From the NCBI GenBank assembly GCA_022072085.1, contig JAJVII010000011.1, positions 62,001 to 126,000 on the forward strand: a DNA stretch of 64,000 nt. The letters are read 5' to 3'. The stretch's first letter is position 1, and each line of letters starts with the position of its first letter. Of the stretch, positions 50,975-58,853 are shown in pieces. The notes beneath the pieces are model-generated. The model made no database searches, was not told the origin of the DNA, and saw nothing but the letters and a program-made list of their open reading frames with translations. The position numbers were made by a program, and so were the translations under genes. This DNA comes from Phycisphaerae bacterium (lineage in GTDB: Bacteria; Planctomycetota; Phycisphaerae; JAJVII01).

Positions 50975-52228
50975 CTATCGGGTGCGGCGCCGGAACATCT
51001 TGCCGGCGAGGCCCAGCCCGCCCAGGACCAGAAGCGTCAGGCTCGCGGGCTCGGGAACTGACACGTAGGTGAATCGCGAATGGTCGGCCAGGTTCGCACT
51101 GTCGACGGCGTAAAGCGCGCCGTACCAGTCCACGCGCTGGCCGATCGTCAGGCCGTCGCCGGTGCCGAAGTAGGTGGAATAGACGGTGCCCCCGAAGATC
51201 GTCGTCCAGGAGGTGGTGTTTCCGCCGCCCAGGATGAATTTTCCGTGCGTCTCCCAGTTGATCAGCGTGGCCAGGTCAGACGCCTGGCTGAGGGGCACGA
51301 AGACGCCGCCCGTTCCCGCGCCCTTGACCTGGAGCAGGGTGTCCTGTCCGAACGTCGCATTGCCGACGACGTAGAGGTTGATCGGCAGGCCGCTGGTCAG
51401 GTCGATGTTCAGCGTGAGCCCGCCCCCGGTGTTGATGGAGGAGAAGTAGTAGTCGCCCGAGGTCAGGTTCACCGTGTGGTTCAGAGTTGTGGTCAGGGCG
51501 GCCCAGTGGCCGGGCGCGACCGTGCCGGACGGGTCGCTCAGGGCGGTGACGCCGGCCGAGAAGCTTGTCGGCGTCGGCAGGGTGACCGCGGCGAATGTCT
51601 TTGTGGAGCCGAGCGCGGCCGGAGCGGCCGGGTTGGACCCCGTGATCGCCGGTCCCCACGACACCCCGTTGACCAGGCCGTCGACGTGAGCGCCGCCGTT
51701 GCGGCTGAAGCTGCCCGTGTACTCGAGGTTCCCGCCGAGCCCGGCGACCTTCTCGATGCCGGCGTTCTGACTCAGCGTGACGTTCTTCGTGTAGACGTTG
51801 CCGTAGACGTGATCGGCATTCACGGGATTGGCGTCGCCCCCGAAAGAGACCGACCCGTTGACCACCACCTCGACCGACAGCGCCGGATAGACCGCGCCGA
51901 TGGAGATGAATCGCGTGCCGCTATCGAGATCCGGGCCGGCCGTCACGCCGTTGCTTCCGACGTGCACCGTGCTGCCGGGGGTGAAGTTGCCGCCGGCGTA
52001 CACCGACCCGTTGAGCTGCGTGTTGCCCTGCCCGTCGACGTTGCCGTTGCTGCCGACATCGCCGTTGACCAGGTTGTGCCCGCCAATCGAGAGATTGCCG
52101 CCGGAGAAGATCGCGAATTCGCTCAGCGACTTGGTGACCGGGGCCGCGTCGGCCGACGCTGCAACAGCCAGCACGCCGAACATCGCCGCCAGGGCCAGGA
52201 CCGTGATTCCGATCTTCCGGGATCGCAT
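50975..52228 (-). CDS. PEP-CTERM protein with choice-of-anchor A domain
   Basis: The 417-residue protein has a signal peptide (KIGITVLALAAMFGVLAVAA). A choice-of-anchor-A-type domain follows: SEFAIFSGGNLSIGGHNLVN, GDVGSNGNVDGQGNTQLNG, SVYAGGNFTPGSTVHVG and YYFSSINTGGGLTLNI. The C-terminus is VPEPASLTLLVLGGLGLAG then KMFRRRTR, the PEP-CTERM sorting signal (Val-Pro-Glu-Pro, helix, basic tail). Exosortase would cut it and anchor it to the surface or exopolysaccharide; no exosortase is in the window. A σ54-type promoter is predicted at 52448-52463, another possible one at 52490-52505. Confidence 0.9.
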   Translation of the reverse strand: MRSRKIGITVLALAAMFGVLAVAASADAAPVTKSLSEFAIFSGGNLSIGGHNLVNGDVGSNGNVDGQGNTQLNGSVYAGGNFTPGSTVHVGSNGVTAGPDLDSGTRFISIGAVYPALSVEVVVNGSVSFGGDANPVNADHVYGNVYTKNVTLSQNAGIEKVAGLGGNLEYTGSFSRNGGAHVDGLVNGVSWGPAITGSNPAAPAALGSTKTFAAVTLPTPTSFSAGVTALSDPSGTVAPGHWAALTTTLNHTVNLTSGDYYFSSINTGGGLTLNIDLTSGLPINLYVVGNATFGQDTLLQVKGAGTGGVFVPLSQASDLATLINWETHGKFILGGGNTTSWTTIFGGTVYSTYFGTGDGLTIGQRVDWYGALYAVDSANLADHSRFTYVSVPEPASLTLLVLGGLGLAGKMFRRRTR

Positions 52229-52447
52229 AGTCGTTTCCCTTCCCAAGCCGGCCGGGACCTGCCCGGTCCGGCTCGCCTCACCCGTCCATGTTCTCTCCGC
52301 GGCGGTCGGCAACTCGCCACGAAGGAGACCGGACGCACGACGCAAGAAGACAATGAGCCGGCTGCCGCCTCGCGAGGCCAGTCGGTTCGCCTTCGCTCCC
52401 TCCGGCGGGCCAGGCCGACCCCGCCATCACTTGAGCAGGTGAATACT

Positions 52448-52463
52448 AGCAATCGAAATGCCA
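52448..52463 (-). promoter_or_regulatory. Predicted σ54 promoter of the PEP-CTERM gene
   Basis: On the minus strand the site reads TGGCATTTCGATTGCT, with GG and GC at the -24/-12 distance (10 bases between them). It lies about 220 bp before the start at 52228. Confidence 0.6.
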
Positions 52464-52489
52464 AATAGCCAACGAAGCAGAGATCTAGC

Positions 52490-52505
52490 TGCAAATAACT
52501 GGCCT
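52490..52505 (-). promoter_or_regulatory. Possible second σ54 site of the PEP-CTERM gene
   Basis: On the minus strand AGGCCAGTTATTTGCA also has GG and GC separated by 10 bases, but the -24 part is less like TGGCAC. It sits about 40 bp further upstream than the first site. Confidence 0.35.
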
Positions 52506-52543
52506 TGGGGCGCTTATGTCGCAGAATTGCAGTAATCCGCCTT

Positions 52544-52560
52544 TGCCGTTTGTAACGGCA
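52544..52560. promoter_or_regulatory. Inverted repeat, possible enhancer-binding-protein site
   Basis: TGCCGTT and AACGGCA form a perfect inverted repeat with a 3-bp gap, about 80 bp upstream of the σ54-like -24 element. σ54 promoters need an upstream activator site, and this is a candidate. Confidence 0.35.
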
Positions 52561-52872
52561 CGTTGCGGGAATGCGACAACGCGCTCGCCGAAAGTGGCAT
52601 CGGGGCCTCCAAGCGACCTCGGGACGCGGTTCGCCTCTCGCCAACCGGTCGAGACCCGGCCACGCCGAAGCGTCGTCCTCGGGTATGCTCAATTCACCGT
52701 TTGCGTTCTAAGGGGTGGCCGCTTGCGCAGGGCCGACGAGGCCGATTTGGTCGACCCGGAGTCCAGACAGGTCGGCCGATTGCGTCAGATCGCAACGGCC
52801 GGTCTATTTTGTAACACGTTGTTGCCCAACGACTTGAAATACAGGCAAATGCAGGCCATTGCAGGCCAATGC

Positions 52873-52985
52873 AAAGCGGAAACGCCGAGTGCGGAATGGG
52901 GAATGCGGAGTGCCGGATGAAGGCGCCGCGCCTTCGTCACTTCCTTGGCGGCCTTGGCGTCTTCTCTCGGCGCTCTTGGCGGTTC
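52873..52985. repeat. GCGGAGTGCGGAATG/CTTGGCGG-class repeat
   Basis: The left part (AAGCGGAAACGCCGAGTGCG then GAATGGGGAATGCGGAGTG) shares words with the insertion in purL at 63581-63636. The right part is CTTGGCGGCCTTGGCGTC and CGCTCTTGGCGG. It ends next to the nadE stop codon. Confidence 0.65.
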
Positions 52986-52992
52986 CCCGTCT

Positions 52993-54675
52993 TCAGGAGA
53001 GGAAGTCGCCCTCGGGCAGCGGGCGGTAGCGCTGGGCGATGGGCATTCGTCGGCCGGTGCCGAAGGCTCGGCCGGTCACCTTCAATCCCGGGGCCGCCTG
53101 CTTACGCTTGTACTCGTTCACGTCCACCATCCGCACGACCCGGGCGACGACTTCGCGGCCGAAGCCCGCGGCGACGATCTGGGCGGCCGACTGCTCCTGC
53201 TCGACGTAGCGCTCCAGGATCGCGTCCAGCACCTCGTACGGCGGCAGCGAGTCCTGGTCGGTCTGGTCGGGCTTGAGTTCCGCGGACGGCGGCTTGGTGA
53301 TCGAGCGGCGCGGGATGCGCTCGCCGTCGCGGTTGAGCCACTCGGCCAGCTTGTAAACCATCGTCTTGGGCACGTCGCTGATGACCGCCAGCCCGCCGCT
53401 CATGTCGCCGTAGAGCGTGCAGTATCCGACCGCCAGCTCGCTCTTGTTGCCTGTCGAGAGAACCATGTAGCCGAACTTGTTGCTGATCGACATCAGGATG
53501 TTGCCGCGGACGCGGGCCTGAATGTTCTCCTCCGCCGTCCCCGGCGGCTGGTCCGAGTCGGCGAACGCCGGCGCCAGCGAACTCTCAAACGCCCCGTGGA
53601 TCGCGTCGATCGGGATCACCCGGTAGTCGATGCCGAGGTTGCGGGCGACCGCGGCGGCGTCCTCCAGCGAATGCCCGCTGCTGTAGCGCGACGGCATCGC
53701 AACCCCGTGCACGTGGCCGGCGCCCAGGGCATCGACCGCGAGCGTCGCGGTGACCGCCGAGTCGATTCCGCCCGAGAGGCCCAGCAGCACGTCGGTGAAC
53801 CCGCACTTGCGGCAGTAGTCGCGCAGCCCCAGCACCAGGGCCGCGTGAACGCTGGCGACCCCCTCGCGCACCGGCGAGATTCTTTCCTCCCCCCCGGCCC
53901 CCGGCCCCCGACCCCCGACGTCAACGAGCAACAGGTCTTCCTCGAAGTCGCGGGCCTGGGCGATCAGGCGGCCGTCGGCGGCGAACGCGCAGCTCGCCCC
54001 ATCGAAGACCAGTTCGTCGTTGCCGCCGACCTGGTTGACGTAGAGCACGGGGACGCGGTTGGCCCGGGCCTGCTCGGCGAAAAGCTGCGTGCGGACCGCG
54101 TGCTTGCCGACCACGAACGGCGACGCGGAAATGTTGATGACGACCTCGGCGCCGGCCTTGGCGAGCGTGCCGACCGGGTCGGTGTCGTAGAGCCGCCGCC
54201 CGTTCACGCGGGCCAGGCTCCAGAGGTCCTCGCAGATGGTCAGCCCGAGTTTGCGTCCGCCCAGGTCGGCGACCTGCACCGCGTCGCCGGGCTCGAAGTA
54301 GCGCGACTCGTCGAAGATGTCGTAGGTGGGCAGGAGTTGCTTGGCGTGTCGGCTGACGACGCGCCCGCCGGCCAGCAGCGCGACGCAGTTCCGCAGCGGC
54401 CGACCGACCTCCTGGAGGTTCCCCTTGGCAAAACCGACCAGCGCGGCGATCCGCGTGCAGCGGGCCGCCAACTCGTCCAGGGCCCTCAGGTTGTCGGCGA
54501 CGACCTGCGGTTTGAGCAGCAGGTCCTTGGGCGGGTAGCCCAGCAGACCCAGCTCGGGCGTCGCGATCAGGTCCGCGCCGGCGTCGGCGGCCTGGTCGAT
54601 CATCGCGGCGATCCGCCGGGCGTTGCCCGCGATGTCGCCGACGGTCGGATTGAACTGCGCCAGTGCGATCTTCAT
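52993..54675 (-). CDS. nadE: Glutamine-dependent NAD+ synthetase with in-frame repeat insertion
   Basis: The enzyme makes NAD+ from nicotinic acid adenine dinucleotide, using glutamine and ATP. In its 560 residues the nitrilase-type glutaminase domain holds Glu41 (TPELGLLGYP), Lys112 (RHAKQLLP) and Cys148 (LTICEDLW). The synthetase domain has the ATP loop LLGLSGGIDSAVTATL at about 298-313 and later KPPSAELKPDQTDQDSLPPY. Between them, residues about 253-267 (GGRGPGAGGEERIS region) are low-complexity and encoded by a CCCCGGCCC-type repeat at 53886-53919. The inserted segment falls in the interdomain linker, so the fold may tolerate it. A repeat abuts the stop. Confidence 0.96.
   Translation of the reverse strand: MKIALAQFNPTVGDIAGNARRIAAMIDQAADAGADLIATPELGLLGYPPKDLLLKPQVVADNLRALDELAARCTRIAALVGFAKGNLQEVGRPLRNCVALLAGGRVVSRHAKQLLPTYDIFDESRYFEPGDAVQVADLGGRKLGLTICEDLWSLARVNGRRLYDTDPVGTLAKAGAEVVINISASPFVVGKHAVRTQLFAEQARANRVPVLYVNQVGGNDELVFDGASCAFAADGRLIAQARDFEEDLLLVDVGGRGPGAGGEERISPVREGVASVHAALVLGLRDYCRKCGFTDVLLGLSGGIDSAVTATLAVDALGAGHVHGVAMPSRYSSGHSLEDAAAVARNLGIDYRVIPIDAIHGAFESSLAPAFADSDQPPGTAEENIQARVRGNILMSISNKFGYMVLSTGNKSELAVGYCTLYGDMSGGLAVISDVPKTMVYKLAEWLNRDGERIPRRSITKPPSAELKPDQTDQDSLPPYEVLDAILERYVEQEQSAAQIVAAGFGREVVARVVRMVDVNEYKRKQAAPGLKVTGRAFGTGRRMPIAQRYRPLPEGDFLS
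53886..53919. repeat. GGGGGTCGGGG-class repeat inside nadE
   Basis: CCTCCCCCCCGGCCCCC then GGCCCCCGACCCCCGAC is a GC-rich run of the GGGTCAG-related vocabulary. It stays in frame, adding GGRGPGAGG to the linker between the two domains of NadE. Confidence 0.65.
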
Positions 54676-54853
54676 GGAGGCAGGGGTCTCGCTGTGCGTA
54701 AAGCCTTATTTGAAATAAGCATACATCAACAGCCCTTCCTTCACTTTCTTCCTTTTTCTGGCTTTTTCTTGAAATATCTTGATTTTGTAGTCATAATTCA
54801 AATGTCGCATCGGCCATGTTGCTGATAGCGCTCCTGAGCCGCTCAAAGCGGCT
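54676..54853. other. AT-rich spacer upstream of nadE
   Basis: No gene is seen. CTTATTT-G-AAATAAG (54705-54719) is a perfect 15-bp odd palindrome 30 bp upstream of nadE, a possible operator. The rest is AT- and pyrimidine-rich. GAGCCGCT-CAA-AGCGGCTC at about 54837-54855 is a short hairpin overlapping the end of the BECR-like gene, without a T-run. Confidence 0.45.
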
Positions 54854-55336
54854 CTAGTTATGTACCCCCGCTCGGATGTAACGATTCATCAGGTCTCGCC
54901 TGCGACGATTGCCCTCGATGGCATGAGCGGTTACCAGGTTCCACTCTCCCTGCCTGCCGGGTGCAAGTACGATGCAGTAATCGAAGTCTCTCAGCCAGAG
55001 GTACCGGCAGGTCTGCCGTTGGGCGGTTCCTGGGCCGTCCCATTTCAGGACCGCGGCATCGTCTGCGTTTTCTATGACGGCCCGGAGCCATCGAAGCCTG
55101 ACGGCTCGCTCGGGGTCTATCTGCCTGTTCTCCCCCTGTCCACAGAGATGCCAGAAGCATTCGGGAAGCCCTTCGCTGGCCAGACGCATGTTCAGGTGAA
55201 CCGGCTGCGATTCATAGATGAGTGGTGTCCTCAGGATATCCTTCCGGAAGACGTTTACCAGCATGGCAATTCGATCTGACCGCGACTCTGGAAGATCGAG
55301 TTTGGCTGGCAGCCATGGAGGGGCTTCGCCGCTCAT
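54854..55336 (-). CDS. BECR-fold nuclease-like protein (PBECR-type), coupled to DUF3800
   Basis: The 160-residue protein has the block order I associate with phage-Barnase-EndoU-ColicinE5/D-RelE-like (BECR) nucleases: ASEGLPECFWHLCGQGENRQ, ERAVRLRWLRAVIENADDAA, CRYLWLRDFDYCIVLAPGRQ and WNLVTAHAIEGNRRRRDLMN. Typical members show FWH, RI.W..P.IE, YLW..DY.VVL and L.TAY in this order. His63-type and Arg/Lys residues of the fold are present, but the nuclease activity is not proved. The start (MSGEAPPWLP) overlaps the DUF3800 stop by 4 bp (ATGA), so the two are co-translated. GC content is visibly lower than the flanks. Confidence 0.6.
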   Translation of the reverse strand: MSGEAPPWLPAKLDLPESRSDRIAMLVNVFRKDILRTPLIYESQPVHLNMRLASEGLPECFWHLCGQGENRQIDPERAVRLRWLRAVIENADDAAVLKWDGPGTAQRQTCRYLWLRDFDYCIVLAPGRQGEWNLVTAHAIEGNRRRRDLMNRYIRAGVHN

Positions 55337-56037
55337 GCGCCTTCCCTCGGCTGCCACGCGAGCAAATTGAACTTCCTCTCGCCCAAGGTGGTGGAGCGAA
55401 TCAGGCTGTAGCCGGATCGGGATTGAATCCGCTTGATGACAGCGATTTTGGCGGCACTCGTTTTCAACTCCCTGTTCAAATAGCCAATGGCGCCTATCAA
55501 CAGATCCGTCAACTGGATGAGAGCGGACTCATGTGATCTAACCGGCTGGATTCGTTCCACCATTGTCCCGGCCTTGTCGTACTTGGCTGCCCTGAGGAAC
55601 TTGGCGAGCTTTTGGCCCTTTTGCCAGGTGTAGCTGTCCTTGTAATCGAGGTAAATGCGATACTGCTCCCTTGGGTCCAGAATGACCGAGAGCAGGTGAA
55701 AGAACATCTTGTAATACCAGTCATCGTGGGATTGGGCCCAGGCGTCATGGTCCAGTTGCTTCTTGTTCTGAACGACCACCCCTCTGAAATGAAGGCCGTC
55801 ATTGTCGAAGAAGTAATCGACGAGGTCCAAATAATAATCGAGTTTTGCCTTGGAGACCTTGGTCCACTTGCATTCGCGCCAGGGCGACAGTCCGTGGGAT
55901 CGACGAAGGGAGACCAATCGCTCGGAGATTTCAGGCACTCGGTCGGCCAGGCACCAGACGGCCCCGATAACCATGACGTTGGATTTGTCGCCTTCCAAAT
56001 GGCAACTCTCATCGCAATAGACGTTGAATGTTGGCAT
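55333..56037 (-). CDS. DUF3800 protein (RNase H-like fold)
   Basis: The 234-residue protein starts MPTFNVYCDESCHLEGDKSN, with the DES motif that opens most DUF3800 proteins. It continues VMVIGAVWCLADRVPEISER, KYDKAGTMVERIQPVRSHES and ALIQLTDLLIGAIGYLNREL, where the TDLL segment carries the late conserved Asp. DUF3800 is thought to have an RNase H-like nuclease fold and is often found in mobile or defence-type gene pairs. The frame is open to 56442, but the ATG at 56037 gives the family's usual start. A hand count of one 60-base line inside (55681-55740) gives 48% GC, well below the neighbours. Confidence 0.75.
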   Translation of the reverse strand: MPTFNVYCDESCHLEGDKSNVMVIGAVWCLADRVPEISERLVSLRRSHGLSPWRECKWTKVSKAKLDYYLDLVDYFFDNDGLHFRGVVVQNKKQLDHDAWAQSHDDWYYKMFFHLLSVILDPREQYRIYLDYKDSYTWQKGQKLAKFLRAAKYDKAGTMVERIQPVRSHESALIQLTDLLIGAIGYLNRELKTSAAKIAVIKRIQSRSGYSLIRSTTLGERKFNLLAWQPREGA

Positions 56038-56222
56038 TGGCGACGACTCAACCGAAAGAGAAACCCTGTCCGCGAACGGAGTCTTCCAAACGCATTTTGG
56101 CACATTCTCAGGTACGCCTATTTGACTGCAAAGTCCGGTCGTACGCAAGCCGCTTGAATCGCGCACGCGGTCCGGCCATGATGCGCGGGGCGGGCAAACC
56201 GCCGCCGGGCCCGGAGCCGCGA

Positions 56223-56780
56223 ATGAAACGATTTCACCAGGCGCTGCTGATCGCGACGTTCCTGCCGCTTTGCTGGCTGGGGATGGAGGCGGCGCACGAA
56301 CTCGGCCACGCGGGCACGGCCTGGGCGACCGGCGGGCGCGTGCAACGCGTCGTGCTCCAGCCGCTGGCGTTTTCGCGCACGGACGTTTCGCCCAACCCCC
56401 AGCCGCTCGCGGTGTGCTGGGCCGGTGCGATCGTCGGTTCACTGCTCCCGCTGATCCTGTGGGCCGCCGGGGCCCGGCTGCCCGGGGCGTTCATGCTGCG
56501 GTTCTTCGCGGGCTTCTGCCTGACAGCCAACGGGGCCTATCTCGGCGCGGGCGCGTTGGCCGGGGTCGCCGATGCCGGCGACCTGCTGCGCCTGGGGGCC
56601 AGCCGGTGGCAGCTTGTCGCGTTCGGCGCGGCGGCGGTTGCGGGCGGGCTGACGCTATGGAACGGCCTGGGGCCGCGATTCGGCATCGGCAAACGCCCGC
56701 AGCACGTTCATCCCGCGGCGGCGTGGACATCGGCGGCGCTGCTGGCGATCGTCGCCATTGTCGAGGCACTGCTGGGGTAG
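56223..56780 (+). CDS. Small M50-like membrane metalloprotease
   Basis: The 185-residue protein has the HExxH site near the N-terminus (GMEAAHELGHAGTAWATGGR). Four or five hydrophobic helices follow (AVCWAGAIVGSLLPLILWAA, FMLRFFAGFCLTANGAYLGA, WQLVAFGAAAVAGGLTLWNG and the C-terminal AALLAIVAIVEALLG). It is in the site-2 protease (M50) class by motif and shape. A GxxxNxxP-type second motif is not obvious, so catalysis is uncertain. The ATG at 56223 puts the active site after the first helix. Earlier in-frame ATGs exist at 56178. Function unknown. Confidence 0.68.
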   Translation: MKRFHQALLIATFLPLCWLGMEAAHELGHAGTAWATGGRVQRVVLQPLAFSRTDVSPNPQPLAVCWAGAIVGSLLPLILWAAGARLPGAFMLRFFAGFCLTANGAYLGAGALAGVADAGDLLRLGASRWQLVAFGAAAVAGGLTLWNGLGPRFGIGKRPQHVHPAAAWTSAALLAIVAIVEALLG

Positions 56781-57072
56781 TCGCCCGATCCCTCCAATTC
56801 ACCGGGCACGCGAAGGCCTGTTGCGATCCGTAAACAGTGGGCGTCGCTTTTTGGCGACAATCGCGTGCTGCCGGGTCCAACCCTTGCGATTTTCGATAAC
56901 GCACTTAAGTCTTGTTTGATAAGTATTTTAGATTATCGTTCATGTCGCATCTGCCTTGTCTGGCACACAATTTGCAGGGCGATACTGGTTACCCGGATTG
57001 TCGACCACGTCTGGAAGGTGCATGTTGCGTTACCGTTACCCGAGTTGTGGCCCTGGTGAGAGGAAGACCACG
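56781..57072. other. Upstream region of the second PEP-CTERM gene
   Basis: No gene is seen. The stretch holds an inverted repeat GTCGC-TTTTTG-GCGAC at 56843-56858 and an AT-rich patch at about 56890-56940 (TTTGATAAGTATTTTAG). The σ54 site lies at 56961-56976, and the 95-bp leader follows. Confidence 0.5.
56961..56976 (+). promoter_or_regulatory. σ54 promoter of the PEP-CTERM gene
   Basis: TGGCACACAATTTGCA matches the -24/-12 consensus (TGGCAC-N5-TTGCA), with GG and GC 10 bases apart. It lies about 97 bp before the ATG at 57073. The match is near-perfect, and the promoter of the other PEP-CTERM gene is of the same kind. Confidence 0.8.
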
Positions 57073-58158
57073 ATGAGAGAGAAGAGACTGACCCTGTTGG
57101 CCGGGCTGGCCGTCGTGATCCTGGTCGCGGCGTCGACTGCCCATGCGGACCTGACGCCGACTTACCTGGGTGCATTCAAGTCGCCCCTGGCAAGTTGGTA
57201 CGACGGCGATCTGGCTTTCTATGCCGCGGGCAACAGCGGCGCCGGTTCGCTGTTCATCTCCAAGAACGTCGGCAGCAGCGGGCAGATGCACCGCATTGTC
57301 GAGGTGTCGATCCCCACGCCGGTCATCACGACAAATGGCGACCTGCTGAACGCGGCCACGCAATTGGGGCTGACAAACGGCGACCTGAGCAACGCCCTTG
57401 CGGGCCTGGTCTATCGCCCCGCCGACGGCAAGCTCTACTTCTCGGAATACTCCAGTGCCAACTCGGCGCCGATCCTCATCCGCAGCGTGGCGACGGACCT
57501 GACCGTTGCCTCGCAGTCGGCCAGCGCGCTTTACAGCAAGCCGTGGACCGACGGCGGACGGTCCCTGACGCTTGCTCCGCAGGCCTGGGCCGACACCTGG
57601 ACCGGCGGCTACTCGATGCTCGAACTGGCCAGCAACTCCTACGGCTTGGGCATCCGCGCGATCCATCCCTATGACAGCGGCGCCGGGCTGGCCGATTCGG
57701 TCAACGTGATTGCTTACAGCTCCGGCCATGCGATGACCGGCGGCACCGGCAACTATGCCGCCATCACCTGGGTGGACACCGGCGCCGAGCAGAACATCAT
57801 CGTCGGCGGCCAGCGGTCCAGCGACAGTCACGTCGTCCTCTGGTTCTACCGCGTCAGCGACATCGAAGCGTCGCTGACCAGCGGCAACACCTACAGCGCC
57901 CAGCCCTATCAGGTCATCGACATCAACAGCCTGCTGATCTCCAGCGGCACCAACTGGGGTTCGCAGACCAACCTTTTCGGGCTGGACTTCGACCCGGCCA
58001 CCGGGATGCTCTACGGCTACTCCAGCGCCTACGGAAAGAACACGGCCGTCTACGTCTGGCAGTTGCCCGTTTCCGCGGTGCCCGAGCCCGCGACTCTGGC
58101 GCTGCTGGCGCTTGGCGGGATGGGCCTGTTCGGCGCGACCCGCCGCCGTCGGGCCTGA
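57073..58158 (+). CDS. PEP-CTERM protein, beta-propeller-like
   Basis: The 361-residue protein has a signal peptide (LTLLAGLAVVILVAASTAHA). It begins LTPTYLGAFKSPLASWYDGD, and repeating units such as LAGLVYRPADGKLYFSEYSS, YGLGIRAIHPYDSGAGLADS, YAAITWVDTGAEQNIIVGGQ and NLFGLDFDPATGMLYGYSS fit a propeller. The C-terminus is VPEPATLALLALGGMGLFG then ATRRRRA, a PEP-CTERM sorting signal. It should be exported and processed by an exosortase, which is not in the window. The σ54 promoter is upstream, and a strong terminator is at 58192-58217. Confidence 0.9.
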   Translation: MREKRLTLLAGLAVVILVAASTAHADLTPTYLGAFKSPLASWYDGDLAFYAAGNSGAGSLFISKNVGSSGQMHRIVEVSIPTPVITTNGDLLNAATQLGLTNGDLSNALAGLVYRPADGKLYFSEYSSANSAPILIRSVATDLTVASQSASALYSKPWTDGGRSLTLAPQAWADTWTGGYSMLELASNSYGLGIRAIHPYDSGAGLADSVNVIAYSSGHAMTGGTGNYAAITWVDTGAEQNIIVGGQRSSDSHVVLWFYRVSDIEASLTSGNTYSAQPYQVIDINSLLISSGTNWGSQTNLFGLDFDPATGMLYGYSSAYGKNTAVYVWQLPVSAVPEPATLALLALGGMGLFGATRRRRA

Positions 58159-58191
58159 GGCCCGGGAATGCGTTCGGACATGAGAATCAAC

Positions 58192-58217
58192 AAAGCCCGG
58201 CAGCCGCCGGGCTTTTT
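58192..58217 (+). terminator. Rho-independent terminator of the PEP-CTERM gene
   Basis: AAAGCCCGGC (58192-58201) and GCCGGGCTTT (58206-58215) form a perfect 10-bp stem with a 4-nt loop, ending in TTTTT. It lies 34 bp after the stop. Confidence 0.92.
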
Positions 58218-58250
58218 CATTGCACGAACCGTCGCTCGTGTGGGCGCCGG

Positions 58251-58766
58251 TCAGGGCCCGGCCTGTCGGCCCGGCGTCTGTCCGTCGTTCTCCGCCAGGC
58301 GGGCCAGCGCCTCGCCGGTCAGGCGGAAGATCGTCCAGTCGCTCATCGGCTCGGCGCCCAGGCGGCGGTAGAAGGCGATCGCCGGCTCGTTCCAGTCCAG
58401 CACGACCCACTCCAGACGGCCGCACCCGCGGTCCGCGGCGATCCGCGCCACCTCCCGCAGCAGCGCGTGGCCCACGCCCCGCCCGCGGGCGTCCGGACGC
58501 ACGAACACATCCTCCAGGTAGAGCCCGCGTCGGCCCAGGAACGTCGAAAAATTATGGAAGAACAGTGCGAAGCCGACCGGCTGGCCGCCCAACTCACCGA
58601 TGAGCGCCTCGGCGGCTGGGCGATCGCCGAACAGCGCCTCGCGCACATCGGCTTCGGTCGCGACGACCTGGTGGGCCCGCCGCTCGTAGTCGGCCAGTTC
58701 GCGGATGAGCGCAAGGATCAGCCCCGTGTCGCCGGCGATCGCGGGTCGGATGCGGATGTCGGCCAT
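58251..58766 (-). CDS. GNAT family N-acetyltransferase (spermidine-acetyltransferase-like)
   Basis: The 171-residue protein is a typical GNAT: IRPAIAGDTGLILALIRELA, VGFALFFHNFSTFLGRRGLY, LEDVFVRPDARGRGVGHALL with the acetyl-CoA loop (RGRGVG), and LEWVVLDWNEPAIAFYRRLG with the conserved Tyr. The FHNFSTFLGRRGLYLEDVFV block resembles the diamine acetyltransferase (SSAT) group. The substrate may be a polyamine or another amine. The terminator of the PEP-CTERM gene separates it from that unit. Two in-frame repeats or truncations are not seen. Confidence 0.9.
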   Translation of the reverse strand: MADIRIRPAIAGDTGLILALIRELADYERRAHQVVATEADVREALFGDRPAAEALIGELGGQPVGFALFFHNFSTFLGRRGLYLEDVFVRPDARGRGVGHALLREVARIAADRGCGRLEWVVLDWNEPAIAFYRRLGAEPMSDWTIFRLTGEALARLAENDGQTPGRQAGP

Positions 58767-58853
58767 GCTGCGGAATCTCCTGACGAGCCGGCGCCCGTCG
58801 GCGGAGCGCGGCGCTCCGGCGGTTGGCGCGGCGTCATGATGGAAGAATCAGTT

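Larger units (their letters stand above)
52229..52992. other. 764-bp intergenic region between PEP-CTERM gene and nadE
   Basis: No gene is supported here. It holds the two σ54-like sites (52448-52463 and 52490-52505, minus strand) and an inverted repeat TGCCGTT-TGT-AACGGCA at 52544-52560. There is also an imperfect hairpin near 52768-52800 followed by CTATTTTG. A GCGGAGTGCGGAATG-class repeat (52873-52985) completes the inventory. The remaining DNA shows no recognisable feature. Confidence 0.5.

Noticed and set aside
50975-58158. An exosortase or PrsR/PrsK gene near the PEP-CTERM genes
   Set aside because: I looked for multi-helix exosortase motifs and σ54 activator domains in this part and found none.
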